Shown: positions 36,854-46,401, counted from the first letter of the stretch. The stretch is DNA of 64,000 bases from Aurantimonas sp. 22II-16-19i (GCF_002088275.1 NZ_AQQS01000015.1:1-64000); one strand, 5' to 3'. A program made the numbers and translations. The notes: a model not told the origin generated them from the letters alone.

Positions 36854-38016
36854 GCTGAAAGTCCTTCGGTCTGCGTGAGGGATGATCCGGAGGCATCGGC
36901 CTCCGGGGCGAAACGGGTGATCGCAAAGGGTGCGATCGGCGCGTTGGTGCGGCCGGTGGCGACCAGCTCGGCCATGATCTCGCCGACGCCCGGCCCCATC
37001 TGGAAGCCGTGGGACGAGAAGCCGAAGGCGTGATAGGCGCCCTCCTCGGTGGAGGAGGGCGAGATCACCGGAATGCCGTCGGGCATGCGGCCCTCGATGC
37101 CGGCCCAGGAGCGCACGATGCTCGCGCCCTTCATGATCGGAAAGATGGCGATGGCCGTCTCGGCGGTCCGGCGCAGCTCGGAAAAGATCAGCTCGGAGAC
37201 GTTGGTGTCGGGCAGGGCCCGGCCGCGCAGCCCGCCGCCGATGACCACGGTGCCGTTGGCCATCTGCTTGAAGGAGAGCGGCCGGCTCTGGTTGCCGACG
37301 ACGGCCGTGCAGAAGCGCGGCATGCGGGACGTCACCAGCATCATCGGCGCCGTCGGCTCGACCTCGACCGGCTCGCCGAGCTGCCGGGCGATCTCGCCGG
37401 CCCAGGCGCCGCCGCAGTTGAGCAGCCGGCGGCCGGTGAAGACGCCCCGGTCGGTGGTCACCTTGAAGTCGGACCCGACGCGCGTCACCCGTTGCGCCCG
37501 GCAGTTCTCCTCGAAGCGCACGCCGAGCGCGCGGGCCTTGCGGCTGAAGGCGAAGGTCGTCTGGTAGGGCTGGGCGAAGCCGTCGTCGAGGCTGGCGAGG
37601 CCGCCGACGCAGTGTTCGGCCACCGCCGGCAGATGCGCGCGCAGCTCGCCGCGGTCGAGGACGACCTCGTGCTCGAACCCCATGGCCCGCAGATGCGCGG
37701 CGCGGGCCTTCAGCTCCTCGAGGTCGGCCTCGCTCTCGGCCACCTTGATCTGCGGTGCCCGCTGGAAGCCGCAGTCGTCGTCGACGAGTTCCTCGATCCG
37801 GTGCCAGATCTCCATCGAGCGCTGGGAGATCGGCACCTCGGCATAGTGGCGGCCGAGCCGCCGCACGCCGCCGGCATTCACGCCGGAGGCATGGCGCCCC
37901 ACCGTGTCCTTCTCGATCACGACGACGTCGAGGCCGCGCATGGCGGCATGCAGCGCGGCCGAGCAGCCGTGGATTCCCCCGCCGATGACGAGGAGGTCCG
38001 CCGTCCGGTTGGTCAT
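36850..38016 (-). CDS. FAD-dependent oxidoreductase, DAO/SoxB-like subunit (second)
   Basis: 388 residues from ATG 38016. N-terminal dinucleotide fold LLVIGGGIHGCSAALHAAMRGLDVVVIEKD, then GVNAGGVRRLGRHYAEVPIS, and the C-terminal SWAGIEGRMPDGIPVISPS...GFSSHGFQMGPGVGEIMAELV block that closes the FAD site in D-amino-acid-oxidase-like enzymes. It differs from the other FAD subunit of the operon (39699-40808), with which it shares only the family. Likely the catalytic flavin subunit of an amine, imino acid or opine dehydrogenase. Substrate unknown. Confidence 0.88.
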   Translation of the reverse strand: MTNRTADLLVIGGGIHGCSAALHAAMRGLDVVVIEKDTVGRHASGVNAGGVRRLGRHYAEVPISQRSMEIWHRIEELVDDDCGFQRAPQIKVAESEADLEELKARAAHLRAMGFEHEVVLDRGELRAHLPAVAEHCVGGLASLDDGFAQPYQTTFAFSRKARALGVRFEENCRAQRVTRVGSDFKVTTDRGVFTGRRLLNCGGAWAGEIARQLGEPVEVEPTAPMMLVTSRMPRFCTAVVGNQSRPLSFKQMANGTVVIGGGLRGRALPDTNVSELIFSELRRTAETAIAIFPIMKGASIVRSWAGIEGRMPDGIPVISPSSTEEGAYHAFGFSSHGFQMGPGVGEIMAELVATGRTNAPIAPFAITRFAPEADASGSSLTQTEGLSA

Positions 38017-38042
38017 GGGATGACGCCTTCTGAGGGTTTCGT

Positions 38043-39428
38043 CTATTCCGCCGCCTCGCGCGGGGCCTCCGCGCCGAGGCCGGCGAGCTCCGACAGGAGC
38101 AGCGGCTTCAGGGGCGGGCGGATGCGGTAATAGTCGACGGTGGAGGGCGATTCGCCGCGTGCAGCGGCGATGATCTCGCTCACCGCAAGGCCGCACATGC
38201 GCCCCTGGCAGGGACCCATGCCGGCCCGCAGGAACGACTTCACCTGGTTCGGCCCCGGCGCGCCCAGCGCCACGGCCTCGCGGATCTGCCCGGCGGTGAT
38301 CTCCTCGCAGCGGCAGACCATCACCGCGTCGGCCGGCGACAGGACGTCGTCCGACGGCGCATAGAGCGCCTCGAGCAGCGGCCGCACGGCGCCATCCTTT
38401 GCAAGCGCGGCGCGCAGATCGGCGCGCTCTCCCGAGACCGGCCTGCCGGCCTTCTCCGCGATCCGCATGGCGACGAGCCGGCCGCGCATCGCCGCCGACT
38501 TCGCCCCGCCGATGCCGGCCCCGTCGCCGGCGACGAAGACGCCCGGCACCGAGGTCTCGAAATCCTCGCCCAGCACCGGCAGGAAGGCCCGCTGGCTCTC
38601 GTCGAAGCGATGCTGGCAGTTCATCACCCGGGTCATCTGCTGGTTCGGCACGACGCCCTGGTGCAGCGCCACATGCGCCGTCTCGATCCGGTGCCGCTTG
38701 CCGCCGCTGGAAAAGCTCACGGCGGTGGCCGCCTTGTCGCCCTCGATGGCGATGTCCTCGGCGTCGCGGTGGACCGGCACGCCGGCCCGCTTCACCGCCC
38801 GCATCATCGCAAAACCCTTGGCGAGATAGCGCCAGCCGGGCAGCGCCCGCACCACATGCCGCGCGGCGGCCCGGTAGCGGCTCCTCGGCACGGTCTCGAC
38901 GATGGCCTTCGGCGGCACGCCGGCGGTGATCATCTGGGTGGCGGCGAGCCACAGCAGCGGCCCCGAGCCGACGAGGACGAGGTCTTCGAACACGATGCCG
39001 GAGGTCTTCAGAAGGATCTGCGCCGCACCCACGGTGGTGACGCCCGGCAGGGTCCAGCCGGGCATCGGCGTCGGCCGCTCGATCGCGCCCGTCGCGACGA
39101 CGAGGCTCCTCGCCTCGACGCTGTGGGAGCGCCCGTCCGCCGAATAATCGATGCGCTTGGCGCTGTCGACATTCCAGACCACGGCGCCGGAGACGTAGTC
39201 GGCGCCGGAGGCACGGAACGCCTCGGCGAGTTGCGCGCCCTCGCCATAGTCCTTGCCGAGCAGCGCCCGGCGCTTGTCGTCCGAGACCTCGATGTCGCGG
39301 AAGATCTGGCCGCCGGGGCGCGGCTGCTCGTCGAGGACGAGGCTGGAGAGCCCGGCCCGGCTGGCTTCGGTCGCGCAGGCCATGCCCGCCGGGCCGGCGC
39401 CGACGATCACCACATCATAGCTGTTCAT
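38043..39428 (-). CDS. HcnB/NoxA-like NAD(P)-FAD oxidoreductase with a BFD-like [2Fe-2S] tail
   Basis: 461 residues from ATG 39428. Two Rossmann folds: DVVIVGAGPAGMACATEASRAGL near the start and FEDLVLVGSGPLLWLAATQMI near residue 150; a C-terminal GVFVAGDGAGIGG. The last 90 residues have a BFD-like iron-sulfur site: VCRCEEITAGQIREAVALGA...CQGRMCG (CxC...CxxxxC). This layout is shared by HcnB, the A subunit of nopaline/octopine oxidases and the A subunit of multi-subunit proline dehydrogenases. It would pass electrons from the catalytic flavin subunit. Start overlaps the small iron-sulfur gene by four bases. Confidence 0.9.
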   Translation of the reverse strand: MNSYDVVIVGAGPAGMACATEASRAGLSSLVLDEQPRPGGQIFRDIEVSDDKRRALLGKDYGEGAQLAEAFRASGADYVSGAVVWNVDSAKRIDYSADGRSHSVEARSLVVATGAIERPTPMPGWTLPGVTTVGAAQILLKTSGIVFEDLVLVGSGPLLWLAATQMITAGVPPKAIVETVPRSRYRAAARHVVRALPGWRYLAKGFAMMRAVKRAGVPVHRDAEDIAIEGDKAATAVSFSSGGKRHRIETAHVALHQGVVPNQQMTRVMNCQHRFDESQRAFLPVLGEDFETSVPGVFVAGDGAGIGGAKSAAMRGRLVAMRIAEKAGRPVSGERADLRAALAKDGAVRPLLEALYAPSDDVLSPADAVMVCRCEEITAGQIREAVALGAPGPNQVKSFLRAGMGPCQGRMCGLAVSEIIAAARGESPSTVDYYRIRPPLKPLLLSELAGLGAEAPREAAE

Positions 39429-39715
39429 GCCGCCACCTCGTCCGCCGTCTGGCGGTTCACCGTCATGCCCGGCTCCGCCACGATCATGCAGGCCTGCCGG
39501 TTCGGCACGCCGTCGATCTCGACGAGGCATTCGAAGCACACGCCCATCATGCAGAACGGCCCGCGCGGCGCGCCGGACACCACCGAAGCCCGCGTCGTCG
39601 TCTCGCCGCTCGCGATCAGCGCGGCGGCGATGGTCTCGCCGGCGCGCGCCTCGACGTCGCGGCCCTCGAAGGTGAAGCGGACCGTCTCGCCGTTTGCGTC
39701 AATTCGCTGGGGCAT
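39425..39715 (-). CDS. [2Fe-2S] ferredoxin-like small subunit (HcnA-like)
   Basis: 96 residues from ATG 39715. The cysteine pattern C-MMGV-C-FE-C-x12-C (FCMMGVCFECLVEIDG...RQAC) binds one [2Fe-2S] cluster. The size equals that of the HcnA-type subunits of three-part amine dehydrogenases. Its ends overlap both neighbours (17 and 4 bases), so it is an integral member of the operon. Confidence 0.9.
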   Translation of the reverse strand: MPQRIDANGETVRFTFEGRDVEARAGETIAAALIASGETTTRASVVSGAPRGPFCMMGVCFECLVEIDGVPNRQACMIVAEPGMTVNRQTADEVAA

Positions 39716-40808
39716 CGAACCTCCTTGCGGTGAATGCGACAAGCTCCTCGCCGAGCGCGCCTTTCGCGATCATCGGGGCGAGGGCCAATGCGTGGGAGCC
39801 GGCGAGGGTGACGCCGGAATGGCAGTTGACCGAGAAGACGCCGGGATGGCTCTCCGACTGCTGATAGATCGGATAGCCGTCGGGGCTCATGATCCGCAGC
39901 GCCGCCCAGGACCGGACGATGCGCAGGTCCTTGACGAACGGAAACATCCGGATCGCCCGTGCGGCCAGCGTCGCCATCACGTCCGAGGACGACGAGACGT
40001 CGAAGCCGACATCCTCGTGGCTGTCGCCGATCATGATCGAGCCCTCGCCGGTCTGGCGGACCACATGGGTCGGCATGTTCAGGCGCGGCCGGGTGCGCTC
40101 GGTGACGAGGATCTGGCCTTTCAGCGGCGCAATGTTCAGGTCGAGGCCGACGTTACGGCCCAGCGCCTTGTTGCCGAGGCCGGCGGCGAGCACGATCCGC
40201 CCGGCGCGGAAGGTGCCGGACGGTGTGGTGACCGCATAGCCCTCGCCGTCGCGGGCGATCGATTCGGCCTTGGCGTCGGCGACGATGCGGCCGCCGCGGC
40301 GCTTGATGCCGTCATGCAGCGCCCGCAGGAGGTAGAGCGGGCTCGCATGGCCGTCATGCTCGCAATAGGTGCCGCCGACGACCTCCGGCCCGATCTCCGG
40401 CATCATCTCCCGGACTTCCTGCCGGTCGAGGATGCGGGCGCCGTAATTGGCCGCGCCATGAACGTTGTGGAGCCGGGCGATCAGGCTCTTGCGCTTCTCC
40501 AGCTCCTCCTCGGAGAGGCAGAAATGCAGCCCGCCCGGCTTCTCGTAGGCGGTGGAGACACCGGTCTCCTCCTTCAGCATGGCGTCGAGGGAGGGCCAGA
40601 GATCGGCGCTCCGGCGGGTCCAGATGGCATAGTCGGGATAGCCGTCGCCCTTCGACTGCACCCAGACGAGGCCGAAATTGCCGCGCGAGGCCCGGAAGGC
40701 GACGTCGCCTTCGTCGAGAACGGTGACCTTGAGGCCTTCTCTGGCCAGACCATAGGCGGTGGCGGCGCCGACGAGGCCGCCACCAAGCACGAGCGCATCG
40801 CTCTGCAT
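39699..40808 (-). CDS. FAD-dependent oxidoreductase, HcnC/NoxB-like subunit (first)
   Basis: 369 residues. N-terminal ALVLGGGLVGAATAYGLAREGLKVTVLDEGD, GNFGLVWVQSKGDGYPDYAIWTRRS, MPEIGPEVVGGTYCEHDGHASPLYLLRAL, and C-terminal SWAALRIMSPDGYPIYQQSESHPGVFSVNCHSGVTLAGSHALALAPMIA. This is the catalytic-flavin type paired with the HcnB-like and [2Fe-2S] subunits in opine oxidases and related dehydrogenases. It directly follows the permease gene (one-base overlap), linking import and oxidation. Confidence 0.9.
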   Translation of the reverse strand: MQSDALVLGGGLVGAATAYGLAREGLKVTVLDEGDVAFRASRGNFGLVWVQSKGDGYPDYAIWTRRSADLWPSLDAMLKEETGVSTAYEKPGGLHFCLSEEELEKRKSLIARLHNVHGAANYGARILDRQEVREMMPEIGPEVVGGTYCEHDGHASPLYLLRALHDGIKRRGGRIVADAKAESIARDGEGYAVTTPSGTFRAGRIVLAAGLGNKALGRNVGLDLNIAPLKGQILVTERTRPRLNMPTHVVRQTGEGSIMIGDSHEDVGFDVSSSSDVMATLAARAIRMFPFVKDLRIVRSWAALRIMSPDGYPIYQQSESHPGVFSVNCHSGVTLAGSHALALAPMIAKGALGEELVAFTARRFDAPAN

Positions 40809-41608
40809 CAGCGCGATCCTTCTCCGATGAGCAGACGGTCGAGCCCGTAGAGCCGGTCGACGATCAGCATGAGCGCGACCGTGAACAGGATGGCGACCGT
40901 GGAGACCGAGGCGACCAGCGGGTCGGTGGTCTGGGTGATGTGGGAAAACAGCTTGACGGGCAGGGTCGTCGTCGCCGGATTGACGATGAAGACGGTGACG
41001 GTGAGCTCGTCGAAGCTGGTGATGAAGGCGAGCACCCAGCCACCGACGATGCCGGGCACGATGGCGGGCAGGGTGATCCGCCGGAACACCGTCCAGCCGC
41101 CGGCGCCGAGCGACGTCGCGGCCCGGGCGATCGACGGGTCGAGCCCGATGACCGAGGCGAGGACGAGGCGCAGGACGAAGGGCACGATGATGACGACGTG
41201 GCAGAAGACCAGGCCCCAGAAGGTGCCGTTCAGCCCCATCATCGACAGGAACCGCAGGAAGGCGATGCCGAGCACCACCGTCGGCACCGTCAGCGGCGAC
41301 AGGAACAGCGCCTGCAGCGCGTCGCGGCCGGCAAAGCGGCTGCTGCCGATGGCGAGCGCGGCGGGCACGCAGATCACCGTCGCGATGGTCGCCGAGGCGG
41401 CGGCGAGCTTGAGGCTCATGATCGCCGCGTCGATGAAGTCGGGATTGTCGAGGATCGCCCAGAACCAGCGCAGCGAGATGCCGCTCGGCGGGAATTCCAG
41501 AAACCCTTCCGGCGTGAAGGCGACGCCGACGACGACCACCAGCGGTGCCACCATGAAGATCGCGAAGACGAGGCTGAAGAGCTTGGCGAAGAGGCTGTTC
41601 CGGATCAT
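40808..41608 (-). CDS. ABC transporter permease (PotC-like)
   Basis: 266 residues with about six membrane spans. The EAA loop (AATSLGAGGWTVFRRITLPAIVPGIVGGWVLAFITSFDE) couples to the ATPase. Belongs to the spermidine/putrescine/opine class of permeases. Four-base overlap with the upstream permease gene. Confidence 0.93.
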   Translation of the reverse strand: MIRNSLFAKLFSLVFAIFMVAPLVVVVGVAFTPEGFLEFPPSGISLRWFWAILDNPDFIDAAIMSLKLAAASATIATVICVPAALAIGSSRFAGRDALQALFLSPLTVPTVVLGIAFLRFLSMMGLNGTFWGLVFCHVVIIVPFVLRLVLASVIGLDPSIARAATSLGAGGWTVFRRITLPAIVPGIVGGWVLAFITSFDELTVTVFIVNPATTTLPVKLFSHITQTTDPLVASVSTVAILFTVALMLIVDRLYGLDRLLIGEGSR

Positions 41609-42456
41609 TCGAACACTCCCGCGAAGCGCTTCTCCACCAGCCGGTTCCAGGCCACCATGATGGCGAGGACGGAGACGAGGAGGATGATGGCGATGGCGGC
41701 GCCGAGCGGCCAGTTGAGCGTGTTCAGGAACTCGTCATAGACGGTGGTCGAGACCACCTTGACCCGCCGGCCGCCGAGGATCGCCGGCGTCGCGAAGGCG
41801 CTGGCCGACAGCGAGAAGACGATCAGCGAGCCCGACAGGATGCCCGGCATCGCCTGCGGCAGGACGATCCGGCGGAACACCGTCGAAGGCTTCGCGCCGA
41901 GGGATTCGGCGGCCTTCTCCGTCGCCGGGTCCTGGCGCTGCAAGGCCGCCCAGACGGCGAGGATCATGAACGGCACCATGACATGGACGAGGGCGAGCAC
42001 GATGCCGCCGGAGGTGTACATCATCTTCAGCGGCCGCTCGATCAGGCCGATCGTGCGCAGGGCGTCGTTGATGACGCCGTTGTTGCCGAGGAGGATCGCC
42101 CAGCCCAGCGTGCGCACCACGACGGAGATCAAGAGCGGGCCGAGCACCACGAGGATCATCAGCGAGCGCCAGAACGGATGCATGCGCAACAGGAAATAGG
42201 CCTGGGGCGTGCCGATCAGCGCCGCGATCACGGTGGTCGCCAGCGCGATCAGGAAGGTGCGCAGGAAGATCTCGTAGAAATAGCCGTCGCTGAGCACGTC
42301 GGCGTAGTTCTGGAGGCCGAAGGTCGGCTTGATGCCGCCGTAGAAGTCGAAGCTGTTGAAGGAGAGCACCGCCGTCATCACCAGCGGCGTCACCAGCATG
42401 ACCGCGAAGATGACGAGCGCCGGCGCGCTCAGGAGCCACGGACGGGCGCTGGTCAT
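41605..42456 (-). CDS. ABC transporter permease (PotB-like)
   Basis: 283 residues from ATG 42456. Six spans, starting with WLLSAPALVIFAVMLVTPLVMTAVLSF. EAA loop: AAESLGAKPSTVFRRIVLPQAMPGILSGSLIVFSLSASAF. Partner of the downstream PotC-like permease. Overlaps the ATPase gene by four bases, a fully coupled arrangement. Confidence 0.93.
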   Translation of the reverse strand: MTSARPWLLSAPALVIFAVMLVTPLVMTAVLSFNSFDFYGGIKPTFGLQNYADVLSDGYFYEIFLRTFLIALATTVIAALIGTPQAYFLLRMHPFWRSLMILVVLGPLLISVVVRTLGWAILLGNNGVINDALRTIGLIERPLKMMYTSGGIVLALVHVMVPFMILAVWAALQRQDPATEKAAESLGAKPSTVFRRIVLPQAMPGILSGSLIVFSLSASAFATPAILGGRRVKVVSTTVYDEFLNTLNWPLGAAIAIILLVSVLAIMVAWNRLVEKRFAGVFE

Positions 42457-43514
42457 GCGGCCGTCTCCACGGCCAGGATGCGCAGATGCTCCGCCTGCCA
42501 GGCGAGGTGGACGCTCTCGCCGACCTCGGGCTCGCGCCGGCCGCTGTTGCGGCGCATGACGAGGATCTCGCCGAGGGGGGTGTCGACCTTGAACAGCCAC
42601 TGGTCGCCGAGAAAGATCCGCTCGGTGACGCGGCCGGCGACGAGGCCTTCGCCATCGCCGCAGAATTCGATCCGCTCGGGGCGCAGCGAGATCAGCACCG
42701 GACCCGCCGTTTCGCCATGGGCCGGGCCGTTCAGCCGCAGATCGCCGCAGCGCAGGACCGTGCCGTCGGCGCCGACGCTTTCCACATGCGCGTCGATGGC
42801 GTTGCTCTTGCCGAGGAAGGAGGAGACGAAGCCGTTGGTCGGCCGGTCATAGGCGTCGAAGGGCGTCGCCTCCTGGACCAGCCGGCCGCCCTGCATCACC
42901 GCGATCCGGTCGCTGAGGGCCATGGCCTCCGACTGGTCGTGGGTGACCAGCAGCGTGGTGACGCCGGCCTCCTGCTGGATGCGGCGCAATTCCAGCTGCA
43001 TCTCCTCGCGCAGCTTGGCGTCGAGATTGGACAGGGGCTCGTCGAGGAGCAGCAGCTCCGGCTCGATGACCAACGCTCTCGCCAAAGCGACGCGCTGGCG
43101 CTGGCCGCCGGACATCTGCCGCGGATAGCGGCCCGAAAGATGCGACAGGTGGACGAGGTCGAGGGTCGCGGCGATCCGCTTCTTGCGCTCGGCGGCGGGG
43201 ATCTTGCGCATCTCGAGGCCGAAGCCGACATTCTCCTCGACCGTCATGTGCGGGAACAGCGCATAGGTCTGGAAGACGATGCCGAGGCCGCGCGAGCGCG
43301 CCGGGATCTTCGCCAGATCGCGGCCGTTGAGATGGATCGCGCCGCCGGACGGCGTCTCGAAGCCGGCGATCATCTGCAGGGTGGTGGTCTTGCCGCAGCC
43401 CGACGGGCCGAGCAGCGAGACGAACTCGCCCTTCTCGACGCTGAGGGTGAAGCGATCGACCGCCACCGTCTCGCCGAAGCGCTTGGTCAGGTCGCGTAAT
43501 TCCAGGATAGCCAT
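42453..43514 (-). CDS. ABC transporter ATP-binding protein (PotA-like)
   Basis: 353 residues. Walker A LLGPSGCGKTTTLQMIAG, Q-loop FQTYALFPHMTV, signature QMSGGQRQRVALARAL, Walker B LLLLDEPLSNLDAKLREEM, H-loop LVTHDQSEAMAL. A C-terminal TOBE domain (residues 270-350, RPERIEFCGDGEGLVAGRVTERIFLGDQWLFKV) places it in the PotA/FbpC/UgpC class. It drives import of the operon's substrate. Confidence 0.95.
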   Translation of the reverse strand: MAILELRDLTKRFGETVAVDRFTLSVEKGEFVSLLGPSGCGKTTTLQMIAGFETPSGGAIHLNGRDLAKIPARSRGLGIVFQTYALFPHMTVEENVGFGLEMRKIPAAERKKRIAATLDLVHLSHLSGRYPRQMSGGQRQRVALARALVIEPELLLLDEPLSNLDAKLREEMQLELRRIQQEAGVTTLLVTHDQSEAMALSDRIAVMQGGRLVQEATPFDAYDRPTNGFVSSFLGKSNAIDAHVESVGADGTVLRCGDLRLNGPAHGETAGPVLISLRPERIEFCGDGEGLVAGRVTERIFLGDQWLFKVDTPLGEILVMRRNSGRREPEVGESVHLAWQAEHLRILAVETAA

Positions 43515-43604
43515 GTGCGTTCGTTCATTCCGTCGCGCGGGTCGCCGCAGGACGGGAGCGGGCGTTCGGCCCGCTCCCGTCGGTTGGTCAGGCAGCAGCC
43601 GCTG

Positions 43605-44642
43605 TCAGCGCTCGACCTCGCGCGCCCAGCGCTGGGTCCACTCCTGGCGGTTCGGGTTGATGACGTCCCAGTCGACCTTGACCAGCTTGGAGATCTGCTC
43701 TTCGCCATAGGGCAGCCACTCGGCGAGGTTGTCCGGCAGGACGGTCTTCTTGTTGACCGGGCCCGACCCCATCGCGTCGGCGAGCTTCACCTGGATTTCC
43801 GGGTCGAGGAGATACTTCACGAACTCCTGAGAGGCCTCCGGAGCGTCGCTTTCGACCACCGGGCAGGCGGCGAGCATGAGCGCCACGGCGCCTTCCTTCG
43901 GATAGGCGAACTTCGCCGGGAAGCCGGTGTCGGCGAGCGACTTGGTGCGGCCCGAACCCCAGATCGACAGGGCGATCTCCTTCGACTGGAAGAGCTCCGA
44001 CATCTTGCCCGAGGACGGCTCGAAGACGAGGACGTTGGGGGCCACCTTGTCGGCCAGCGCCTCGTAGCCGGGATCGATGTCGGTCTCGCCGCCGCCGTTC
44101 AGCCGCGCCATCATGACGAGGGTATGCAGGCCGTAGGTGTTGGAGATCGGCGGGATCGACAGGATCTGCTCGAACTTCGGATCTTCCAGATCCTTCCAGC
44201 TCGACGGCGGCTCCCAGCCCTTCTCCTCGAACCATGCGGTGCTGTAGGTGAAGCCGGTGGCGACGAAGCCCACGCCGATCGAATTCGGGCCGATCTTGGC
44301 GAGGTCGTAGATGTCGGCGCTGGCGGAGATCGTCTCGTCGAGCGGCGCGCAGAAGCCGAGCGCGTCGGCCTGGTACATCGGCCCGTCGTCGAGGATCACG
44401 ACGTCGAGCTCCTGGTTGCCCTTCTGGGCCTGAAGACGCGCGAGGTTCTCGGTCGAATTGCCGGCGACGAACTGGACCGTGACGTCGTGGGTCTTCTCGA
44501 ACTGAGGAATGATCAGTTCCTTCATCAGCGTCTCGAAGGAGCCGCCGTAGCCGCCGACGGTCAGCGTCTTGGTCTGCGCCTGGGCGGCGACCGTCGCGAA
44601 GACCGATCCCGCCGCAGCGAGCATGAGGAGATGTTTCTTCAT
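43605..44642 (-). CDS. ABC transporter substrate-binding protein (PotD/opine type)
   Basis: 345 residues. Signal peptide MKKHLLMLAAAGSVFATVAAQAQ. The mature protein starts TKTLTVGGYGGSFETLMKELIIPQFEKTHDVTVQFV, typical for the type II binding proteins that serve polyamines, opines and related amino compounds. PEASQEFVKYLLDPEIQVKLADAMGSGPVNKKTV is the conserved late block. First gene of the operon, periplasmic, and about 90 bases before the ATPase gene. The ligand cannot be read from sequence. Confidence 0.92.
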   Translation of the reverse strand: MKKHLLMLAAAGSVFATVAAQAQTKTLTVGGYGGSFETLMKELIIPQFEKTHDVTVQFVAGNSTENLARLQAQKGNQELDVVILDDGPMYQADALGFCAPLDETISASADIYDLAKIGPNSIGVGFVATGFTYSTAWFEEKGWEPPSSWKDLEDPKFEQILSIPPISNTYGLHTLVMMARLNGGGETDIDPGYEALADKVAPNVLVFEPSSGKMSELFQSKEIALSIWGSGRTKSLADTGFPAKFAYPKEGAVALMLAACPVVESDAPEASQEFVKYLLDPEIQVKLADAMGSGPVNKKTVLPDNLAEWLPYGEEQISKLVKVDWDVINPNRQEWTQRWAREVER

Positions 44643-44754
44643 GAAGTTCCCTGCCGATGCCTGATTTCGTGCAGGCCTATCGTTTAGGCGTTTCCCATTC
44701 CGCGCAAATGAAATTAAAGGATAGACTCATTCCAGGGAGTTATACGGCACCGGA

Positions 44755-45708
44755 ATGGCCCAGCCCAACATCCGCCAGTTGACCGCGTTCAACGCCATCA
44801 TGAAGGCCGGCTCGGTGACCGAGGCGGCCGAGCGGCTGTTCGTCAGTCAGCCGGCGGTCACCAAGCTTCTGAAGGGCTTCGAGGAGGCCTGCGGCTTCTC
44901 GCTGTTCGAGCGGGGGCAGGGGCGGCTGAAGCCGACCGCCGAGGCGCGCCAGCTGTTCGCCGAGACGGAGAAGCTGGAGGCCGGCCTGATGCGGATCTCG
45001 CGCATCGCCGAATCGATCCGCAACCTGGAACGCGGCGAGGTCTCGGCGGTGACCTTCCCCGGTCTCGGCATGCATCTGGCGCCGCAGGCGGCGGCGGCCC
45101 TCCTGATGCGCAGTCCCGAGCTCCGGCTGCAGCTGTTCACCCGCACCTCGCGCAGCATCGAGGACTCGATGGTCACCGGCAAGGCGGATTTCGGCATCAG
45201 CCTCCTGCCGGCGACGTCGCCATCGCTGAAGTCGGCGAAGTTCGAGGAGATCGAGCTGTTCCTGGTCGCGCCCGCGAGCCACCGGCTGGCGGCGCGGGAG
45301 GTCGTCGCCGTCGAGGATCTCGAGGGCGAGCGGCTGGTCGCGCTCGGCCGGGAGGACCTGTCCTATCCGATCATCGAGGCGGCCTTCCACCGTGCCGGGG
45401 CGACGATGAATCCGGTGGCCGAAGTCCAGATGGCGGATGCCGCCTGCGCCATGGTGGCGGCCGGGGCGGGGATCTCGATCGTCCCCTCGCTCGCCTCGGC
45501 GGGCGCCCAGGGCGGCGGCGTCGTGTTCCGCCGGCTGAGCCGGCCGATCGTGATGACGTCCTGGCTGATCACGCCCCGGGGCGAGGCCATGTCGCTCCTG
45601 TCGGAGGCGCTGCTCGGCGAGATCCGCGCCCGCATCCGCCGGCTGCAGGACCCTCCGGACCGGGCCGATCCGCAGGCGTTCGACCCGCAGGCTCCGTTCC
45701 GGCGTTAG
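44755..45708 (+). CDS. LysR family transcriptional regulator (OccR/NocR-like context)
   Basis: 317 residues. N-terminal winged helix: NIRQLTAFNAIMKAGSVTEAAERLFVSQPAVTKLLKGFEEACGFSLFERGQGRLKPTAEA; then the periplasmic-binding-protein-like sensor domain with ISLLPATSPSL and AAGAGISIVPSLA. It is divergent from the binding-protein gene, sharing a 112-base intergenic region that contains ATGA-N15-TCAT at 44708-44730, a possible operator. Opine catabolic operons in Agrobacterium have this regulator layout. It likely activates the - strand operon in response to the imported compound. Confidence 0.9.
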   Translation: MAQPNIRQLTAFNAIMKAGSVTEAAERLFVSQPAVTKLLKGFEEACGFSLFERGQGRLKPTAEARQLFAETEKLEAGLMRISRIAESIRNLERGEVSAVTFPGLGMHLAPQAAAALLMRSPELRLQLFTRTSRSIEDSMVTGKADFGISLLPATSPSLKSAKFEEIELFLVAPASHRLAAREVVAVEDLEGERLVALGREDLSYPIIEAAFHRAGATMNPVAEVQMADAACAMVAAGAGISIVPSLASAGAQGGGVVFRRLSRPIVMTSWLITPRGEAMSLLSEALLGEIRARIRRLQDPPDRADPQAFDPQAPFRR

Positions 45709-45717
45709 CCCCGGACG

Positions 45718-46401
45718 TCACTCGGCCAGCGTCAGGATCTCGGCGCGCAGGTCGTCGAGCCCCCTGCTCTTTTCCGAGGAGGTTGCGATCAGCCTTGGAA
45801 ACGCCGCCGGTCGCTTGCGGGTGCGCTCCTGCGTTTCTGCGAGGAGCGTCTCGACGGCGGGCGGCTTGATCTTGTCGGTCTTGGTGAGGACGATCTGGTA
45901 GGACATCGCCGCCTTGTCGAGGAGCTTCATGACCTCCTCGTCGTTCGGCTTGATGCCGTGCCGCGCGTCGATCAGCAGGAACACCCGCTTCAGCGTCGCC
46001 CGCCCGCGCAGATAGTCGAACACCAGCGCCGTCCAGGCGTCGACATGGTCCTTCGGCGCCTTGGCATAGCCGTAGCCCGGCATGTCGACGAGGACGATCG
46101 GCGGCAGCCCGGCCTCGACCGTGCCGTAGCCGTCGGGCACGAAGAAGTTCAGCTCCTGCGTCCGCCCCGGCGTGTTGGAGGTGCGCGCGAGGCCCTTCTG
46201 GCCAAGCAGGGCATTGATCAGCGACGACTTGCCGACATTCGAGCGGCCGGCGAAGGCGATCTCGGGCGGGCCCTCCGGCGGCAGGAACTTCAGCGCCGGG
46301 ACGCCGCGCACGAACACCCAGGGCTTGGCGAAGAAGCGCCGGTCGGCCTCGCTGGTCGCAGACGAGGGGGTCTCGGAGGAGGGTGCGTCGGTCGGGGTCA
46401 T
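45718..46401 (-). CDS. engB: Ribosome biogenesis GTPase EngB/YihA
   Basis: 227 residues from ATG 46401. G1 [19 protein letters not shown]2 region [15 protein letters not shown]3 [10 protein letters not shown]4 LTKTDKIK, G5 ATSSEKSRG. EngB acts in assembly of the 50S subunit. Last gene in the rpmH-rnpA-yidC-engB group, 104 bases after yidC. The first 25 residues are Ser/Thr-rich and variable. Confidence 0.95.
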   Translation of the reverse strand: MTPTDAPSSETPSSATSEADRRFFAKPWVFVRGVPALKFLPPEGPPEIAFAGRSNVGKSSLINALLGQKGLARTSNTPGRTQELNFFVPDGYGTVEAGLPPIVLVDMPGYGYAKAPKDHVDAWTALVFDYLRGRATLKRVFLLIDARHGIKPNDEEVMKLLDKAAMSYQIVLTKTDKIKPPAVETLLAETQERTRKRPAAFPRLIATSSEKSRGLDDLRAEILTLAE

